Of a stretch of DNA of 64,000 nt, positions 17,820 through 28,194 are shown one piece after another. Location: positions 62,001 to 126,000 of the forward strand of contig NZ_MPIN01000001.1 of the NCBI RefSeq assembly GCF_001887355.1, read 5' to 3'. A program made the position numbers and the translations under genes. The DNA comes from Cystobacter ferrugineus. GTDB lineage: Bacteria > Myxococcota > Myxococcia > Myxococcales > Myxococcaceae. Positions within the stretch are counted from its first letter, which is position 1. Each line of letters starts with the position of its first letter. The notes beneath the pieces were generated by a model that worked only from the letters and a program-made list of their open reading frames with translations, was not told the origin of the DNA and ran no database searches.

Positions 17820-17848
17820 TTGACGGATTTTTACAATCTACCTAGAGT
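17820..17848 (+). promoter_or_regulatory. Sigma70-type promoter upstream of the PilZ gene
   Basis: TTGACG and TAGAGT are separated by exactly 17 bp in a locally AT-rich stretch within GC-rich DNA. The -10 ends 87 bp before the GTG start of the PilZ protein. The same TTGAC-N17-TAGA.T layout occurs at the efflux operon (1784-1812). Confidence 0.55.
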
Positions 17849-17935
17849 GGATTCCCGTTAATCCGGACTCCCTCGAAACCAGGGGGAGGTCCGTGACATG
17901 GTAGGTCCGAGAGGACCGGGCTGGAGGGCAGCGGG

Positions 17936-18286
17936 GTGCCGATCGATAACCGGAAGACCACGCGGTTCGCCTCGCGCCTGCGCTGCTGGTGCGAGTCGGA
18001 GGACATCACCCTGTATGCTCGGGTGGCCAACCTGAGCGAGGGGGGGATGTTCCTGCAGACGAGCACGCCCCTGGACACGGGCCGCCGGGCGCGGGTGCGG
18101 CTGGGGGGCGGGGTGGTGCACGAGGTGACGGCCGAGGCCACGGTGATGTGGAATAGGTCCCGGCGTCAGGACAAGGGCCCGGCGGGGATGGGCCTGCGGT
18201 TCGAGGGGTTGGATTCTGGCGCTCAGGACTTGTTGAGGCGCATCATTTCCAGCGAGCAACGAGGCCCTCCGTTCGGCCTCTCGTAG
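17936..18286 (+). CDS. PilZ domain protein
   Basis: 116 residues, GTG start preceded by GGAGGG. A single PilZ domain is visible: an N-terminal RKTTRF segment in the place of RxxxR, and NLSEGGMFLQT in the place of D/NxSxxG. PilZ proteins bind cyclic-di-GMP and control motility, exopolysaccharide or development in myxobacteria. Some myxobacterial PilZ proteins have lost c-di-GMP binding. Here the first arginine of RxxxR is doubtful because the spacing is RKTTRF. The next gene, a metallophosphoesterase, begins 14 bp downstream, so they are likely co-transcribed. Confidence 0.8.
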   Translation: MPIDNRKTTRFASRLRCWCESEDITLYARVANLSEGGMFLQTSTPLDTGRRARVRLGGGVVHEVTAEATVMWNRSRRQDKGPAGMGLRFEGLDSGAQDLLRRIISSEQRGPPFGLS

Positions 18287-18299
18287 AGACTCCACCACC

Positions 18300-19031
<732 letters not shown>

Positions 19032-19075
19032 GGGGCTCCCGGGCCGGGAGCGGCCCTGGGGGGAGGGGAGGCGGT

Positions 19076-20068
19076 ATGCGTGCGTGGAGAGCCAGGTGGG
19101 TGGCCTTGGGCTGTGTACTGCTGGGGCTTGAGGCCTCCGCGCAGACGGCCAATCCCACGGCGCAGGTGACCCTGCACGAGGTGCCGATCACGGTGACGGC
19201 GTCCTCGGTGCTGGAGGAGGCGAAGAACGCCGGCCGGTATTCACCCGCCCATCTGCTCGATGAGGACCCGGGAACAATCTGGGCCGAGGGCGTGAAGAGC
19301 AATGGCGTGGGGGAGTGGGTCGAGCTGGGCTTCCCGCCGGGGACTCCAGTGGAAGCCTTCCTGGTGACCCCCGGCAATCCCAAGTCCTCCAAGCTCTACC
19401 AGGCCAATGCCCGCCCGAGAAAGGCGCGGCTGGAGCTGAAGCTCGAGGAAAACAGACAGCTGAACTACGAGCTCGAGTTCCCACGCAACTTCCCCGCCGG
19501 TGGGTCCATCTACGTGGCCTATGCGAGGAAGCTGGCCGTCCAATCGGCGCGGCTGACGGTTCTCTCGGTCTGGCCCGGGAAGAAGTACCGCGACCTGTGC
19601 ATCGCCAGCTTCATCCCTGTGTTCCGGGACACGGAGAGGTCTTTCCGGGGACAGGGCAAGGAACTTGCTCCCACCCTCGCGGTGTTCATGAGCCAGACAT
19701 TGCTCATCCATGAACTCCTGCCGTCCGAGGACGGGGACGAGCCCGTGTGGCTCCGGACCTACAAGAAGGTTCCCCATGGGGGGCCGTTGCGTTCACCGGT
19801 ACAGGAGTTCGACCTGCGCAAGAAGTACCTGAGTGAGTGGATGGATGAAGCGTATGCGCTCAGCGAAGATAGAGCCGGTGCCTGGGTTCAGAGCGAGCTG
19901 TTCCGGCTCACACCGGCCCCGCGCGGAATGGGCTATGTGCTCGATCCCCTCTTCCCTCCCAAGCAACCCGACGCGTTCGCGAACTTCAGGATTCGATGGC
20001 GCTTCGTCGATGAGCAGTGGCGGGTAGTGGAACTCGACCTGAAATACAGGGAAGAGACTCCGCCTTGA
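19076..20068 (+). CDS. Exported protein with discoidin/NADase-type glycan-binding domain
   Basis: 330 residues from the ATG at 19076, with a GGGAGGGGAGG site upstream; a longer frame from 18893 overlaps the previous gene and is rejected. Signal peptide: RWVALGCVLLGLEASA. Residues about 38-160 match the discoidin-like fold seen in NADase-type glycan-binding domains: YSPAHLLDEDPGTIWAEG, then GVGEWVELGFPPGT. The remaining about 170 residues are unassigned. I infer a secreted or periplasmic carbohydrate-binding protein. Confidence 0.65.
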   Translation: MRAWRARWVALGCVLLGLEASAQTANPTAQVTLHEVPITVTASSVLEEAKNAGRYSPAHLLDEDPGTIWAEGVKSNGVGEWVELGFPPGTPVEAFLVTPGNPKSSKLYQANARPRKARLELKLEENRQLNYELEFPRNFPAGGSIYVAYARKLAVQSARLTVLSVWPGKKYRDLCIASFIPVFRDTERSFRGQGKELAPTLAVFMSQTLLIHELLPSEDGDEPVWLRTYKKVPHGGPLRSPVQEFDLRKKYLSEWMDEAYALSEDRAGAWVQSELFRLTPAPRGMGYVLDPLFPPKQPDAFANFRIRWRFVDEQWRVVELDLKYREETPP

Positions 20069-20104
20069 GCAGAGTGGGTTCCGGCCCACCAAGATGGCGC
20101 CAAC

Positions 20105-22480
20105 CTACTTCGCGGGCGCTTTAGCGCGCGGCGCGGCTGGTTTTGGGGGCTTGGGCGCGGGGGGCGGTGCGTCCTGCGGGTACAAGGAATTCCAGTCGCG
20201 GTCTCCCAGCCTCGATACGAACGCCTCCATGTTGGTCCGGGTGGTCTCCGCCAGCATGTAGTCGAACTTGAAGCCGCAGGTACCGAAGTCACAGGGCTCA
20301 AGTCCATCCTCAAGATATTGCGCGTGCTTGAGTTCAATTTGCTTGACGTAAACACTCTTCACCCAACCGTCCTTGGTCTCGGTCAGCTTCTTGGTAAATT
20401 CCTCGATGCCCGCGTCGACGGCCTTCTTGATGTCCTCTTCGGTGCTTTTGTCGCTCAACGCGCTGAGCACCTTCTCCCGTGCGTAGTCTTGAAGCAGTGA
20501 ATAGGTGTTCTTGTTGTAGTATTCCTCCGAGGGGAATTGCTTCCAGTAGGCCTTCCCCACCTGATTGGTGAACTCCTGGTTGGCTTTGCTCTCGGCGAAG
20601 AGCTTTTCGACTGCGTCTCGGAGTTTCTTGGCGTCGGGAGTCGCAGTAGCCTTGGGCTCGTTGGACGCAGACGTATCGACGGGCGTTGGTGGGGAAAAGC
20701 CCGTCTGGAGTGCCGAGTTCGCGAGTTTTGCGAACTCATTGGGACAACCGTTGATGTAAGTGGTCATGTTCTCGCCGATGCCCTTCTCCACGTCCTCCAC
20801 GGTAAGCGTCCTGCCGCACTTGTCGGTGCGGGAGGGGCAGTGCACGCGCTTGGATAGCATGGCCATCCGCATGAAATGACGGAAGTCATTGGGGGAACGG
20901 AACACCTGACAACCTTCGGACCAGTTGTTCACCTCTCGATTCTTCCGCCAAGCCCCTTCTTCTTCGCTGACCGAGCGGTGCATGTTCGTGCCAGCTGCAG
21001 TGCCGAAGGTCACGAGCACGTCGTCCTTCGTCAGCGTCAACGTCCTGGGTGGCGGGGGAGTTGTCGCGGAGGCGCCCACGGCCGCGGAGGGTGAAGCCGA
21101 AGCAACGGCAGCCGAGGGCTTCGCCGTTATCGAAGCAGGAGGGGCAGCCGGTGCGGCGGTGGGGGGGCTCGATGTCGGGGGCGAAGATTCGAAGACGAGC
21201 CGGACGCATACCCGGATGGGCGAGGTGTCGTCATCCGCTACTTCCATGCTCGAGATCTGGTTGCCCTCCTTGGCGAAGTCCTGTGTCTCGGCGCCGCTGG
21301 GAGCCTCGAGCCGGATGTACCGCTCGTTCTTGCCGATCCGGGCCTTGAGCGCGTTGAGCACGGCCCTGGCCGCGTTCGTCCGGAGTTCGAGGATCCTGGG
21401 CGCATAGGTCTCGCGGTTGCGTGCGTCGAGTTCTTCCTTCACCGCTTTGTCGAAGGCGGCCTTCTCGGCCTTTGTCCCGCGCTTCATCTCCTTGAACTCT
21501 TCCTGGATGCTGGCGATGAGTTCCTTCTGGGCCTTGGCGTCCTTGCGGATGAGCGCCTTTCGAATGTCATCGTCCGTCCCCTTGTTGAACGCGCTCTCCG
21601 CGCGTTTCAGGAAGCGGCCGATGGGGTAGCGCCGCCGGGCGGGAATCGAATCGGGAACGAGTTGGAGCGCGGCGAAGGAGTTGGGGGGCTTGCGCGTCCC
21701 CAGGTGCAATCCCACCCGATAGGAGTTGTTGTAGATGCCGGGAGCGACCGCGCCCACCTCATCCGGCAGCAGGGAGAGGTCGTCGAAGTTGGGGAGCTGC
21801 TTTCCCTGTGCGTCCTTCTTGGTGTGGGGTGCTTTGGGGTCGTACCCGGGCTCGGTGGTGATGGGAAAGGTGAGCACCCGCCAGTGCATGCACTGGAGGC
21901 ATGAGACATCCGTCCCGGGCAGGGGCCAGTCCTTCTGGGGCGGGCGTTTCTTGTCCGCGAGGATCTTGTCCACGTAGCCCTGCGCGCTCGGCAGGTTCTC
22001 CTGGCGCAGATCCGGATCCTCCAGGACGGTCTTCTCTCCCTCCTTCAGGAGGGCGGGGTCGTAAAGCACGACCATCAGGTCATCGAACTTGTTCGAGATG
22101 GAGCGCTCCCGGCGCAGCCCCACGAGCTGGAGCGTGAGCGGCTTCGCACGGAGGAACTCGATCTCCTCGTTGTCTTGCAGGTGGTACTTCTGGTTGCTCG
22201 GGTCGAGCTTCTTCTGCGCCCGGAGGCTCTCGCTGGTGTACTGCTTGAGCAGGCCGATCATGCAATCCGAGCACTTCGTCTCCCCGAGGGTCGCGCGGTG
22301 CGCCTCGTTCTCGGTGGTCGTTGGCACGGCGGCCTTCCTGGGCGGGTCCGCCTGTCCGGCCCGCGTTTCCCCTTCCTGGGGCGGGGTCTCCCGCCGAGGT
22401 TCGGCGGCGGCTGGTTTCGCTTGGGGTGCACCCTGCTTGGGTGCGGTTCCGGTCTTCTTGGTCACGGCCTTGACTGCCAT
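20105..22480 (-). CDS. Large Cys-rich protein with L,D-transpeptidase-like motif
   Basis: 791 residues, no signal peptide, with a Lys/Ala/Pro-rich N-terminus (1-50) and tail. Cysteine pairs occur at CSDC, CLQC and CDFGTC. Near residue 510 the sequence TNMHRS is followed about 22 residues later by NWSEGCQVF. This His...SxGC pattern with a preceding Trp/Asn resembles the catalytic signature of YkuD-like L,D-transpeptidase folds in phage- and secretion-linked proteins. A Pro/Ala/Ser linker (about 435-480) precedes it. Base composition is lower in GC than in the neighbours. It is co-directional with a LysM/peptidoglycan-binding gene 24 bp upstream; together they suggest a cell-wall-targeting effector. 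The domain call is inference. Confidence 0.55.
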   Translation of the reverse strand: MAVKAVTKKTGTAPKQGAPQAKPAAAEPRRETPPQEGETRAGQADPPRKAAVPTTTENEAHRATLGETKCSDCMIGLLKQYTSESLRAQKKLDPSNQKYHLQDNEEIEFLRAKPLTLQLVGLRRERSISNKFDDLMVVLYDPALLKEGEKTVLEDPDLRQENLPSAQGYVDKILADKKRPPQKDWPLPGTDVSCLQCMHWRVLTFPITTEPGYDPKAPHTKKDAQGKQLPNFDDLSLLPDEVGAVAPGIYNNSYRVGLHLGTRKPPNSFAALQLVPDSIPARRRYPIGRFLKRAESAFNKGTDDDIRKALIRKDAKAQKELIASIQEEFKEMKRGTKAEKAAFDKAVKEELDARNRETYAPRILELRTNAARAVLNALKARIGKNERYIRLEAPSGAETQDFAKEGNQISSMEVADDDTSPIRVCVRLVFESSPPTSSPPTAAPAAPPASITAKPSAAVASASPSAAVGASATTPPPPRTLTLTKDDVLVTFGTAAGTNMHRSVSEEEGAWRKNREVNNWSEGCQVFRSPNDFRHFMRMAMLSKRVHCPSRTDKCGRTLTVEDVEKGIGENMTTYINGCPNEFAKLANSALQTGFSPPTPVDTSASNEPKATATPDAKKLRDAVEKLFAESKANQEFTNQVGKAYWKQFPSEEYYNKNTYSLLQDYAREKVLSALSDKSTEEDIKKAVDAGIEEFTKKLTETKDGWVKSVYVKQIELKHAQYLEDGLEPCDFGTCGFKFDYMLAETTRTNMEAFVSRLGDRDWNSLYPQDAPPPAPKPPKPAAPRAKAPAK

Positions 22481-22504
22481 CGAGATCCTCGAGGGGAGGC
22501 GGGC

Positions 22505-23158
22505 TTAGCTCCCGTGCAACTCGGTGAGCTTCTTGATCGTGGTTTCGTCCAGGCGGCCGGTGAGCTCGAGGCCGCTCCGGTGCTGGAATGCTCGGATGGC
22601 GCTGCGCAGCGCTGGCGTCATCTGGCCCGTGGGCTCGAGCGCGTAGCCCAGGTTGATGAGCCGGGCCTCCGCCCCCGAGATGCTCTCGTCCGGCACGCCC
22701 TCCAGTGGGTTGAGGTGCCCCAGCTCGAGTTGCCAGCTCCTCCCATCGCATTGGAGCAGGGCGCGGGTCGCGGCATACGGCACCCTCTGCTCGAGGATGC
22801 CCTGGTCGTTGGTGTGCCCCTCTCGCGGCGGGTCATCCCCGAGGGAGAGCGTATAGGGCGTGTCGGCCAGGGGTTTTCCCTCGGCGTCCTCGAGGGCGAG
22901 TCTCACCAGCCGTGTCCGCAGTTGAAGGACGAAGCGGTGGGTCTGACCGGTGGAGAGACTCACCGTCATGCCCTTCGCGGAGGTGGATTCCGGAATGACG
23001 ATCTCGTCCCCGGGGAAGAGCACGTGGGGATTGGGGCGTTTCTTGCGCAGTTCCGCGTTGTCCGGGTGCTCGTAGAGCTTCTTGTAGTCCGCGAAGCCAT
23101 GGCGCCGCGCGATTCGCAAGAGGCACTCACCTTGTTTGACGACATGGATCTTGGTCAT
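22505..23158 (-). CDS. LysM and peptidoglycan-binding-domain protein
   Basis: 217 residues. Residues 4-60 are a LysM-type domain (VVKQGECLLRIARRHGF, then PGDEIVIP). Residues about 70-150 form an Ig-like beta module. Residues about 155-215 are a PG_binding_1 domain (EARLINLGY, AIRAFQHRSGLELTG). No signal peptide is present, as in tail/spike-like baseplate proteins of contractile injection systems and phages, where this three-module layout recurs. It is the first gene of a pair with the 791-residue protein. Confidence 0.8.
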   Translation of the reverse strand: MTKIHVVKQGECLLRIARRHGFADYKKLYEHPDNAELRKKRPNPHVLFPGDEIVIPESTSAKGMTVSLSTGQTHRFVLQLRTRLVRLALEDAEGKPLADTPYTLSLGDDPPREGHTNDQGILEQRVPYAATRALLQCDGRSWQLELGHLNPLEGVPDESISGAEARLINLGYALEPTGQMTPALRSAIRAFQHRSGLELTGRLDETTIKKLTELHGS

Positions 23159-23253
23159 CGAAGCCCCCCTTCCAGGCAGGCCACGTTAGCAGAAGCGGTG
23201 TGTCCGGGGGCGCGGTCGCCGGATGACAAGGGAAGGGCGCTTGCCGGACGTGA

Positions 23254-24189
<936 letters not shown>

Positions 24190-24207
24190 GTCTTGGCGCC
24201 CGGCCGC

Positions 24208-25164
24208 TCAGGGTTGGGTCCAGTTCAGCCACAAGGTCGGGTTGGGCGTGTCCTGCTTGACCTCGATGGCGTAGCTCCGGCCAGAGGGGGGCTGGGTTCC
24301 CGGCGTGTCGGTCCCCGGGTACGCCGCCAGGTACAGATCGAACCCTCCGAAGGCCTGTTTGCGGACGATGGCCTGGTCCACGAAGGGCCATCGCCCCGGT
24401 TTCGGGCAGTAGATGCTGTTGGTGGCATCCCGATAGTTCTGCCAGTAACCCCCGAAGGCGTCGCTCAAGGCGGACGGCAGGTAACGGGTGGCCGGCGGCA
24501 CCAGTCCCACCAGACGGAAGTGCCAGATGTTGGCCGCCGCGCCGCTGGACGTCGAGGCCACTGGCGTATTGCAGTTCGTCGAGACGTGGGGAACTCCAGG
24601 AGTGCCACGCTGGACGGCTCGGATGAAGCGCAGCTCGGGCCGCCCCGCGCAGACGGTGTCCTTATGATTGCCATCCAGGTAGTAGCTTCCGCACGCCTCG
24701 GTCTGACTGTCCATCATCCTGGATTGCGCGACGTTGTCCGGAGCCACTGCGAGGACGATGCTCGCCGGGTTGCCGTAGTTGCCCTCCTCCCCCGTGACGA
24801 TGGCCTCGAAGGACCACAGCGGCTGGTTGTCGGCGGGCACGAGGGTCACCCTCGACCAGTAGGCCTGGCACCACGATGAATAGACGAGTTCGACGACGAG
24901 GATGCCTTCGTCGATGATGCTGGGGTTGTTGCCACGAGGTGCGTCGATGGGCGCCGTCGCCACCTTTTTGGCCTCGATCGCGCCGGTGTTGTCCGCGCAG
25001 CCATAGCCCGCGGCGTTCTTGTGGGAGACAGGGCTCTTGCCGAAACAGCCCGAGCCGGTACATGGCGCCGTCCCATACTGGGCTTGCGCCTCGGGAACTC
25101 CACCCAGTGCGAAGCTGGCGAACAACATGCCCACGACGAGTGCAACGGTATGGCGCCAATGCAT
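24208..25164 (-). CDS. Exported DUF2690-type protein
   Basis: 318 residues with a signal peptide (VVGMLFASFALGGVPEAQA). Residues about 34-115 fit DUF2690: CTGSGCFGKSP, GCADNTGAIEAKK, then VELVYSSWCQAYWSRVTLV, with paired cysteines likely forming disulfides. DUF2690 occurs mostly in actinobacterial secreted proteins and its role is unknown. The remaining about 200 residues have no recognised domain but contain more Cys. It is convergent with the SitI6 gene and stands alone. Confidence 0.65.
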   Translation of the reverse strand: MHWRHTVALVVGMLFASFALGGVPEAQAQYGTAPCTGSGCFGKSPVSHKNAAGYGCADNTGAIEAKKVATAPIDAPRGNNPSIIDEGILVVELVYSSWCQAYWSRVTLVPADNQPLWSFEAIVTGEEGNYGNPASIVLAVAPDNVAQSRMMDSQTEACGSYYLDGNHKDTVCAGRPELRFIRAVQRGTPGVPHVSTNCNTPVASTSSGAAANIWHFRLVGLVPPATRYLPSALSDAFGGYWQNYRDATNSIYCPKPGRWPFVDQAIVRKQAFGGFDLYLAAYPGTDTPGTQPPSGRSYAIEVKQDTPNPTLWLNWTQP

Positions 25165-25249
25165 GAGGACTCCTCCTTGGGGAACGAGGAGTCCTTTCTA
25201 GGACAGCTATCACTCCGAGTGAAAGAGCGGGCGCCGCCGGGCCGGAGGC

Positions 25250-25642
25250 TCACTCGTCCTCGGCGGGCTCCTTGCCCACCCGCTCGTCATAGGTCTTGCG
25301 CGCGGCTTCCACGTGCTCGCGGTGCGCCAGCGCCCACTGGGCCAGTGCGTTGAGCGGTACCAGTACGTCGCGCCCCAATTGGGTGAGTTCGTAGTCGACC
25401 CGGGGGGGAATCGTCGGGGTGACCTTCCGGGTCACATACCCGTCACGCTCCAGACCACGCAGGGTGGCCGTCAGCATCTTCTGCGACACGGTGCCAATGC
25501 CGCGCCTCAGCTCGTTGAAGCGCTGGCTGCCATCGGCCAGCGTGACGATCACCAGCACCGCCCACTTGTCGCCCACCCGCCCGAGAACGTCTCCGACAGA
25601 CCGGCAGACTTCCGAGGGGAGGTTGAGGTTACCGAGTTTCAT
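25250..25642 (-). CDS. HxlR-family transcriptional regulator
   Basis: 130 residues. A winged-helix HxlR domain is clear: CRSVGDVLGRVGDKWAVLV (Cys13 at the usual redox or aldehyde-sensing place), FNELRRGIGTVSQKMLTATL as recognition helix region and PRVDYELTQLG as the wing. It is divergent from an SDR oxidoreductase across 100 bp, the classic arrangement in which HxlR regulates the neighbouring reductase in response to electrophiles or oxidants. Confidence 0.88.
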   Translation of the reverse strand: MKLGNLNLPSEVCRSVGDVLGRVGDKWAVLVIVTLADGSQRFNELRRGIGTVSQKMLTATLRGLERDGYVTRKVTPTIPPRVDYELTQLGRDVLVPLNALAQWALAHREHVEAARKTYDERVGKEPAEDE

Positions 25643-25742
25643 TCAGGTGCCTTCTTGTGCGCTTTTCCAGTCGCCGTTACACACCGACTCTCCTTTGGAT
25701 ACCAACCCATGAGGGCGGGTTCAAGGCGAGGCGGAGAAACCC
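25643..25742. promoter_or_regulatory. Divergent hxlR/SDR promoter region with palindrome
   Basis: The 100-bp gap holds the palindrome TTGG-ATA-CCAA (25695-25705), a plausible HxlR dimer site. On the minus strand TTGGTA and TGTAAC, 18 bp apart, could serve hxlR itself. The SDR gene has GGCGGAG ahead of its ATG. Confidence 0.35.
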
Positions 25743-26780
25743 ATGAGCACAGAGACGAAGGACACCACGGTGCTGGTCACCGGAGGGTCGGGGTATGTGG
25801 GCAGTTGGGCCATCAGTGCCTTGTTGCGGCAGGGGTATCGGGTGCGCACGACGGTGCGCCACCTGAAGCGGGAAGGCGAGGTGCGGGCGGCCGTCGCCCG
25901 GGAGGCGGGCAGCGCCACCGAGCGTCTGTCCTTCTTCGTCGCTGATCTCCTGCGCGACGAGGGGTGGGCGCGCGCGGCGGAAGGCGCAGATTACATCCTG
26001 CACGTCGCCTCGCCCCTGGCCATGGGCGAGTTCAAGGGACAGGACCTCGTTCGCCCGGCTCGCGAGGGCACCCGGCGGGTGCTCGAGGCGGGCGCGCGGG
26101 CGGGCGTGAAGCGCGTCGTCATGACGTCCTCGCTGCTGGCCGCCCTCCCGCCCGCGGGCCACGACGACGCGCGTCCAATCGATGAGTCCGTCTGGACCGA
26201 TCTCTCGGGCAAGGACATCAACAACTACACGCGCTCGAAGACCCTGGCCGAACAGGATGCCTGGGACTTCATCCGGCAGTCGGGTGGTTCGATGACGCTC
26301 GCCACCGTGCTTCCCGCCGTCATCCAGGGGCCCGTGCTGGGCAAGGACTACTCCGGCTCGGTCGCCATGGTGGCGCAACTGCTGGGCGGGAAGATGCCGG
26401 CCCTGCCACGGTTCGGGTCCAGCATCGTGGATGTGCGCGATCTCGTGGACCTGCACCTCAAGGCGATGACGGCGCCCGAGGCCGCGGGCCAGCGCTTCGC
26501 CGCGGCCAGTGATTTTCTCTGGATGACCGACATCGCGCGCGCGCTGCGCGAACATCTGGGCACTCGTGCCGCCAAGGTGCCGACGCGGGTGCTGCCCGAC
26601 GTCGTGGTGCGGCTCCTGGCGCTCGTCAATTCGGATCTCCGTCTGCTCGTTCCCAACCTGGGCCTGCGGCAGGCGTTCTCCTCGGCGAAGGCCCAGCGGC
26701 TGCTGGGTTGGCACGCCCGCCCGGCGACTCGCTCCATCCTCGATGGCGCGGAGAGCCTGCTGCGCGAGGGGATCGTCTGA
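25743..26780 (+). CDS. NAD(P)-dependent extended SDR (dihydroflavonol-reductase/epimerase-like)
   Basis: 345 residues. It shows the N-terminal Rossmann motif GGSGYVG, an Arg-rich cofactor loop (TVRHLKR) suggesting NADPH preference, and the active-site YTRSK (Tyr/Lys). The layout matches extended SDRs that reduce aldehydes or dihydroflavonol-like ketones. Divergent hxlR suggests inducible detoxification of a carbonyl compound. Confidence 0.85.
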   Translation: MSTETKDTTVLVTGGSGYVGSWAISALLRQGYRVRTTVRHLKREGEVRAAVAREAGSATERLSFFVADLLRDEGWARAAEGADYILHVASPLAMGEFKGQDLVRPAREGTRRVLEAGARAGVKRVVMTSSLLAALPPAGHDDARPIDESVWTDLSGKDINNYTRSKTLAEQDAWDFIRQSGGSMTLATVLPAVIQGPVLGKDYSGSVAMVAQLLGGKMPALPRFGSSIVDVRDLVDLHLKAMTAPEAAGQRFAAASDFLWMTDIARALREHLGTRAAKVPTRVLPDVVVRLLALVNSDLRLLVPNLGLRQAFSSAKAQRLLGWHARPATRSILDGAESLLREGIV

Positions 26781-26824
26781 AAGCCTCACGCCCGACCACG
26801 ACATTCCAGACAGGAGCCGACCCC

Positions 26825-26935
26825 ATGAAGCCAGACACCACCGCGCAGGGGACCCTCGCCTTCACGGTCGCGTTCGACCTCGTCGAGAGAGGCGAGACGG
26901 ACCATCGCGCCGAGCTTCTGCTCTCCAGTGAATAG
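26825..26935 (+). CDS. Small ORF, 36 residues
   Basis: An ATG with AGGAG about 8 bp upstream opens a 36-codon frame (MKPDTTAQGTLAFTVAFDLV...) 44 bp after the SDR gene. It could be a real small protein, or the start of a lost gene, since the leader looks like that of a normal soluble protein and stops abruptly at TAG. No family is recognised. Confidence 0.3.
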   Translation: MKPDTTAQGTLAFTVAFDLVERGETDHRAELLLSSE

Positions 26936-27051
26936 GAGGGCCACTGCTCCGACGCACGAACCCATGGACACCCGAGCTGCCCGTTGATTGATTAGAGGGG
27001 AAGAAACGTCGCCCGCCGCGACGTCCACCTCCTTTCCCCTGGAGTCCGCCC

Positions 27052-28158
27052 ATGTCCAAGTCCGTCCTGGAAGCAGATGTCGCCATCGTGGGGGCGGGGC
27101 CCGCCGGGACGGCCGCCGCCCTGCACCTGGGCCAGCTCGGGGTGAAGCGGGTGGTGCTCGTGGACCGGGCGGACTTCCCTCGGGACAAGACCTGCGGCAG
27201 CGGGGTGAGCCCCAAGGGGATTGGTTGTCTGAAGACGCTGGGGGTCTGGGACGCGGTGGAGCCGCACTCCTACTGGATCAAGGGCCTCCGGCTGACCACC
27301 CGGGGCAACGAGACGATGTTCCTGTCGGGAGGCGACGCCGCCGCCGCCATCATCTGCAACCGCCGCACGCTCGATGAGATCCTCCTGCGCCGCGCCCAGT
27401 CGCTCGGGGTGGAGTTCGTCCCCAACTTCCTCGTGCGCTCGCTCATCGAGGAAGGCGGGCGGGTGGTGGGCTTCCAGGATGACGAGGGCCGCGAGGTGCG
27501 CGCGCGCTACACGGTGGTCGCCGACGGGGGGCACTCCAAGCTCGTTCCCGAGCGGGGCCCCAAGTCCATCCTCCAGGCCATCATGGGCTGGTGGGAGGGC
27601 GTCGACTTCACCCCGCACCACGTGGAGATGATCTTCGATCCCCGCGTGGCGCCCTGGTACGTCTGGCTCTTCCCGGAGAACGACACCCGGGTGAACATCG
27701 GCATCTGCTACCGGGACGACGCGCACCAGCACAACGCCCGCGCCCTGTTCCAGCAGATCCTCGACAGCCACTTCGCCCCCCGCCTGCGCGGCGCGCGGCA
27801 GATCGGCGGCTGGAAGGGCCACCCCATCCTCTACTCGTACACCATCGAGAAGCTGCACTCGCCCGGGCGCATCGTGATTGGCGAGGCGGGACGCATGGTG
27901 CATCCGGCCACCGGCGAGGGCATCTACCAGGGCATGCGCTCGGGCATCCTGGCGGCCGAGGCCCTGCGCGACGTGCTCACCGACGCGAGCACCGAGGCAC
28001 GCGCCTTCGAGCGCTATGAGTCGCGCTGCCGCCTCGCGTACACCGCGTCCTTCGCGGCGACCCGGCTGCTGCAACCCCTCATCGACTCGCCCGTGCTCGA
28101 TACCGTGGCGAGGGTGCTGCCCAAGTCCTTGCGGAACCGGGTGGCGGCCGCGCCGTAG
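27052..28158 (+). CDS. Geranylgeranyl-reductase-type FAD oxidoreductase
   Basis: 368 residues. The N-terminal FAD fold is GAGPAGTAAALHL, with the family's DKTCGSGVSPKG segment (R..CG.G) and the second FAD motif GEAGRMVHPATGEGIYQGM. Such flavoproteins reduce isoprenoid double bonds (geranylgeranyl lipids, menaquinone tail) or hydroxylate aromatic compounds. A polyprenyl synthase lies 22 kb away but is not linked. It stands as its own transcription unit with a GGAG site upstream. Confidence 0.8.
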   Translation: MSKSVLEADVAIVGAGPAGTAAALHLGQLGVKRVVLVDRADFPRDKTCGSGVSPKGIGCLKTLGVWDAVEPHSYWIKGLRLTTRGNETMFLSGGDAAAAIICNRRTLDEILLRRAQSLGVEFVPNFLVRSLIEEGGRVVGFQDDEGREVRARYTVVADGGHSKLVPERGPKSILQAIMGWWEGVDFTPHHVEMIFDPRVAPWYVWLFPENDTRVNIGICYRDDAHQHNARALFQQILDSHFAPRLRGARQIGGWKGHPILYSYTIEKLHSPGRIVIGEAGRMVHPATGEGIYQGMRSGILAAEALRDVLTDASTEARAFERYESRCRLAYTASFAATRLLQPLIDSPVLDTVARVLPKSLRNRVAAAP

Positions 28159-28194
28159 GACCGGGGCGGGTGGGGTGCCTCCAGCGACGAGGCC

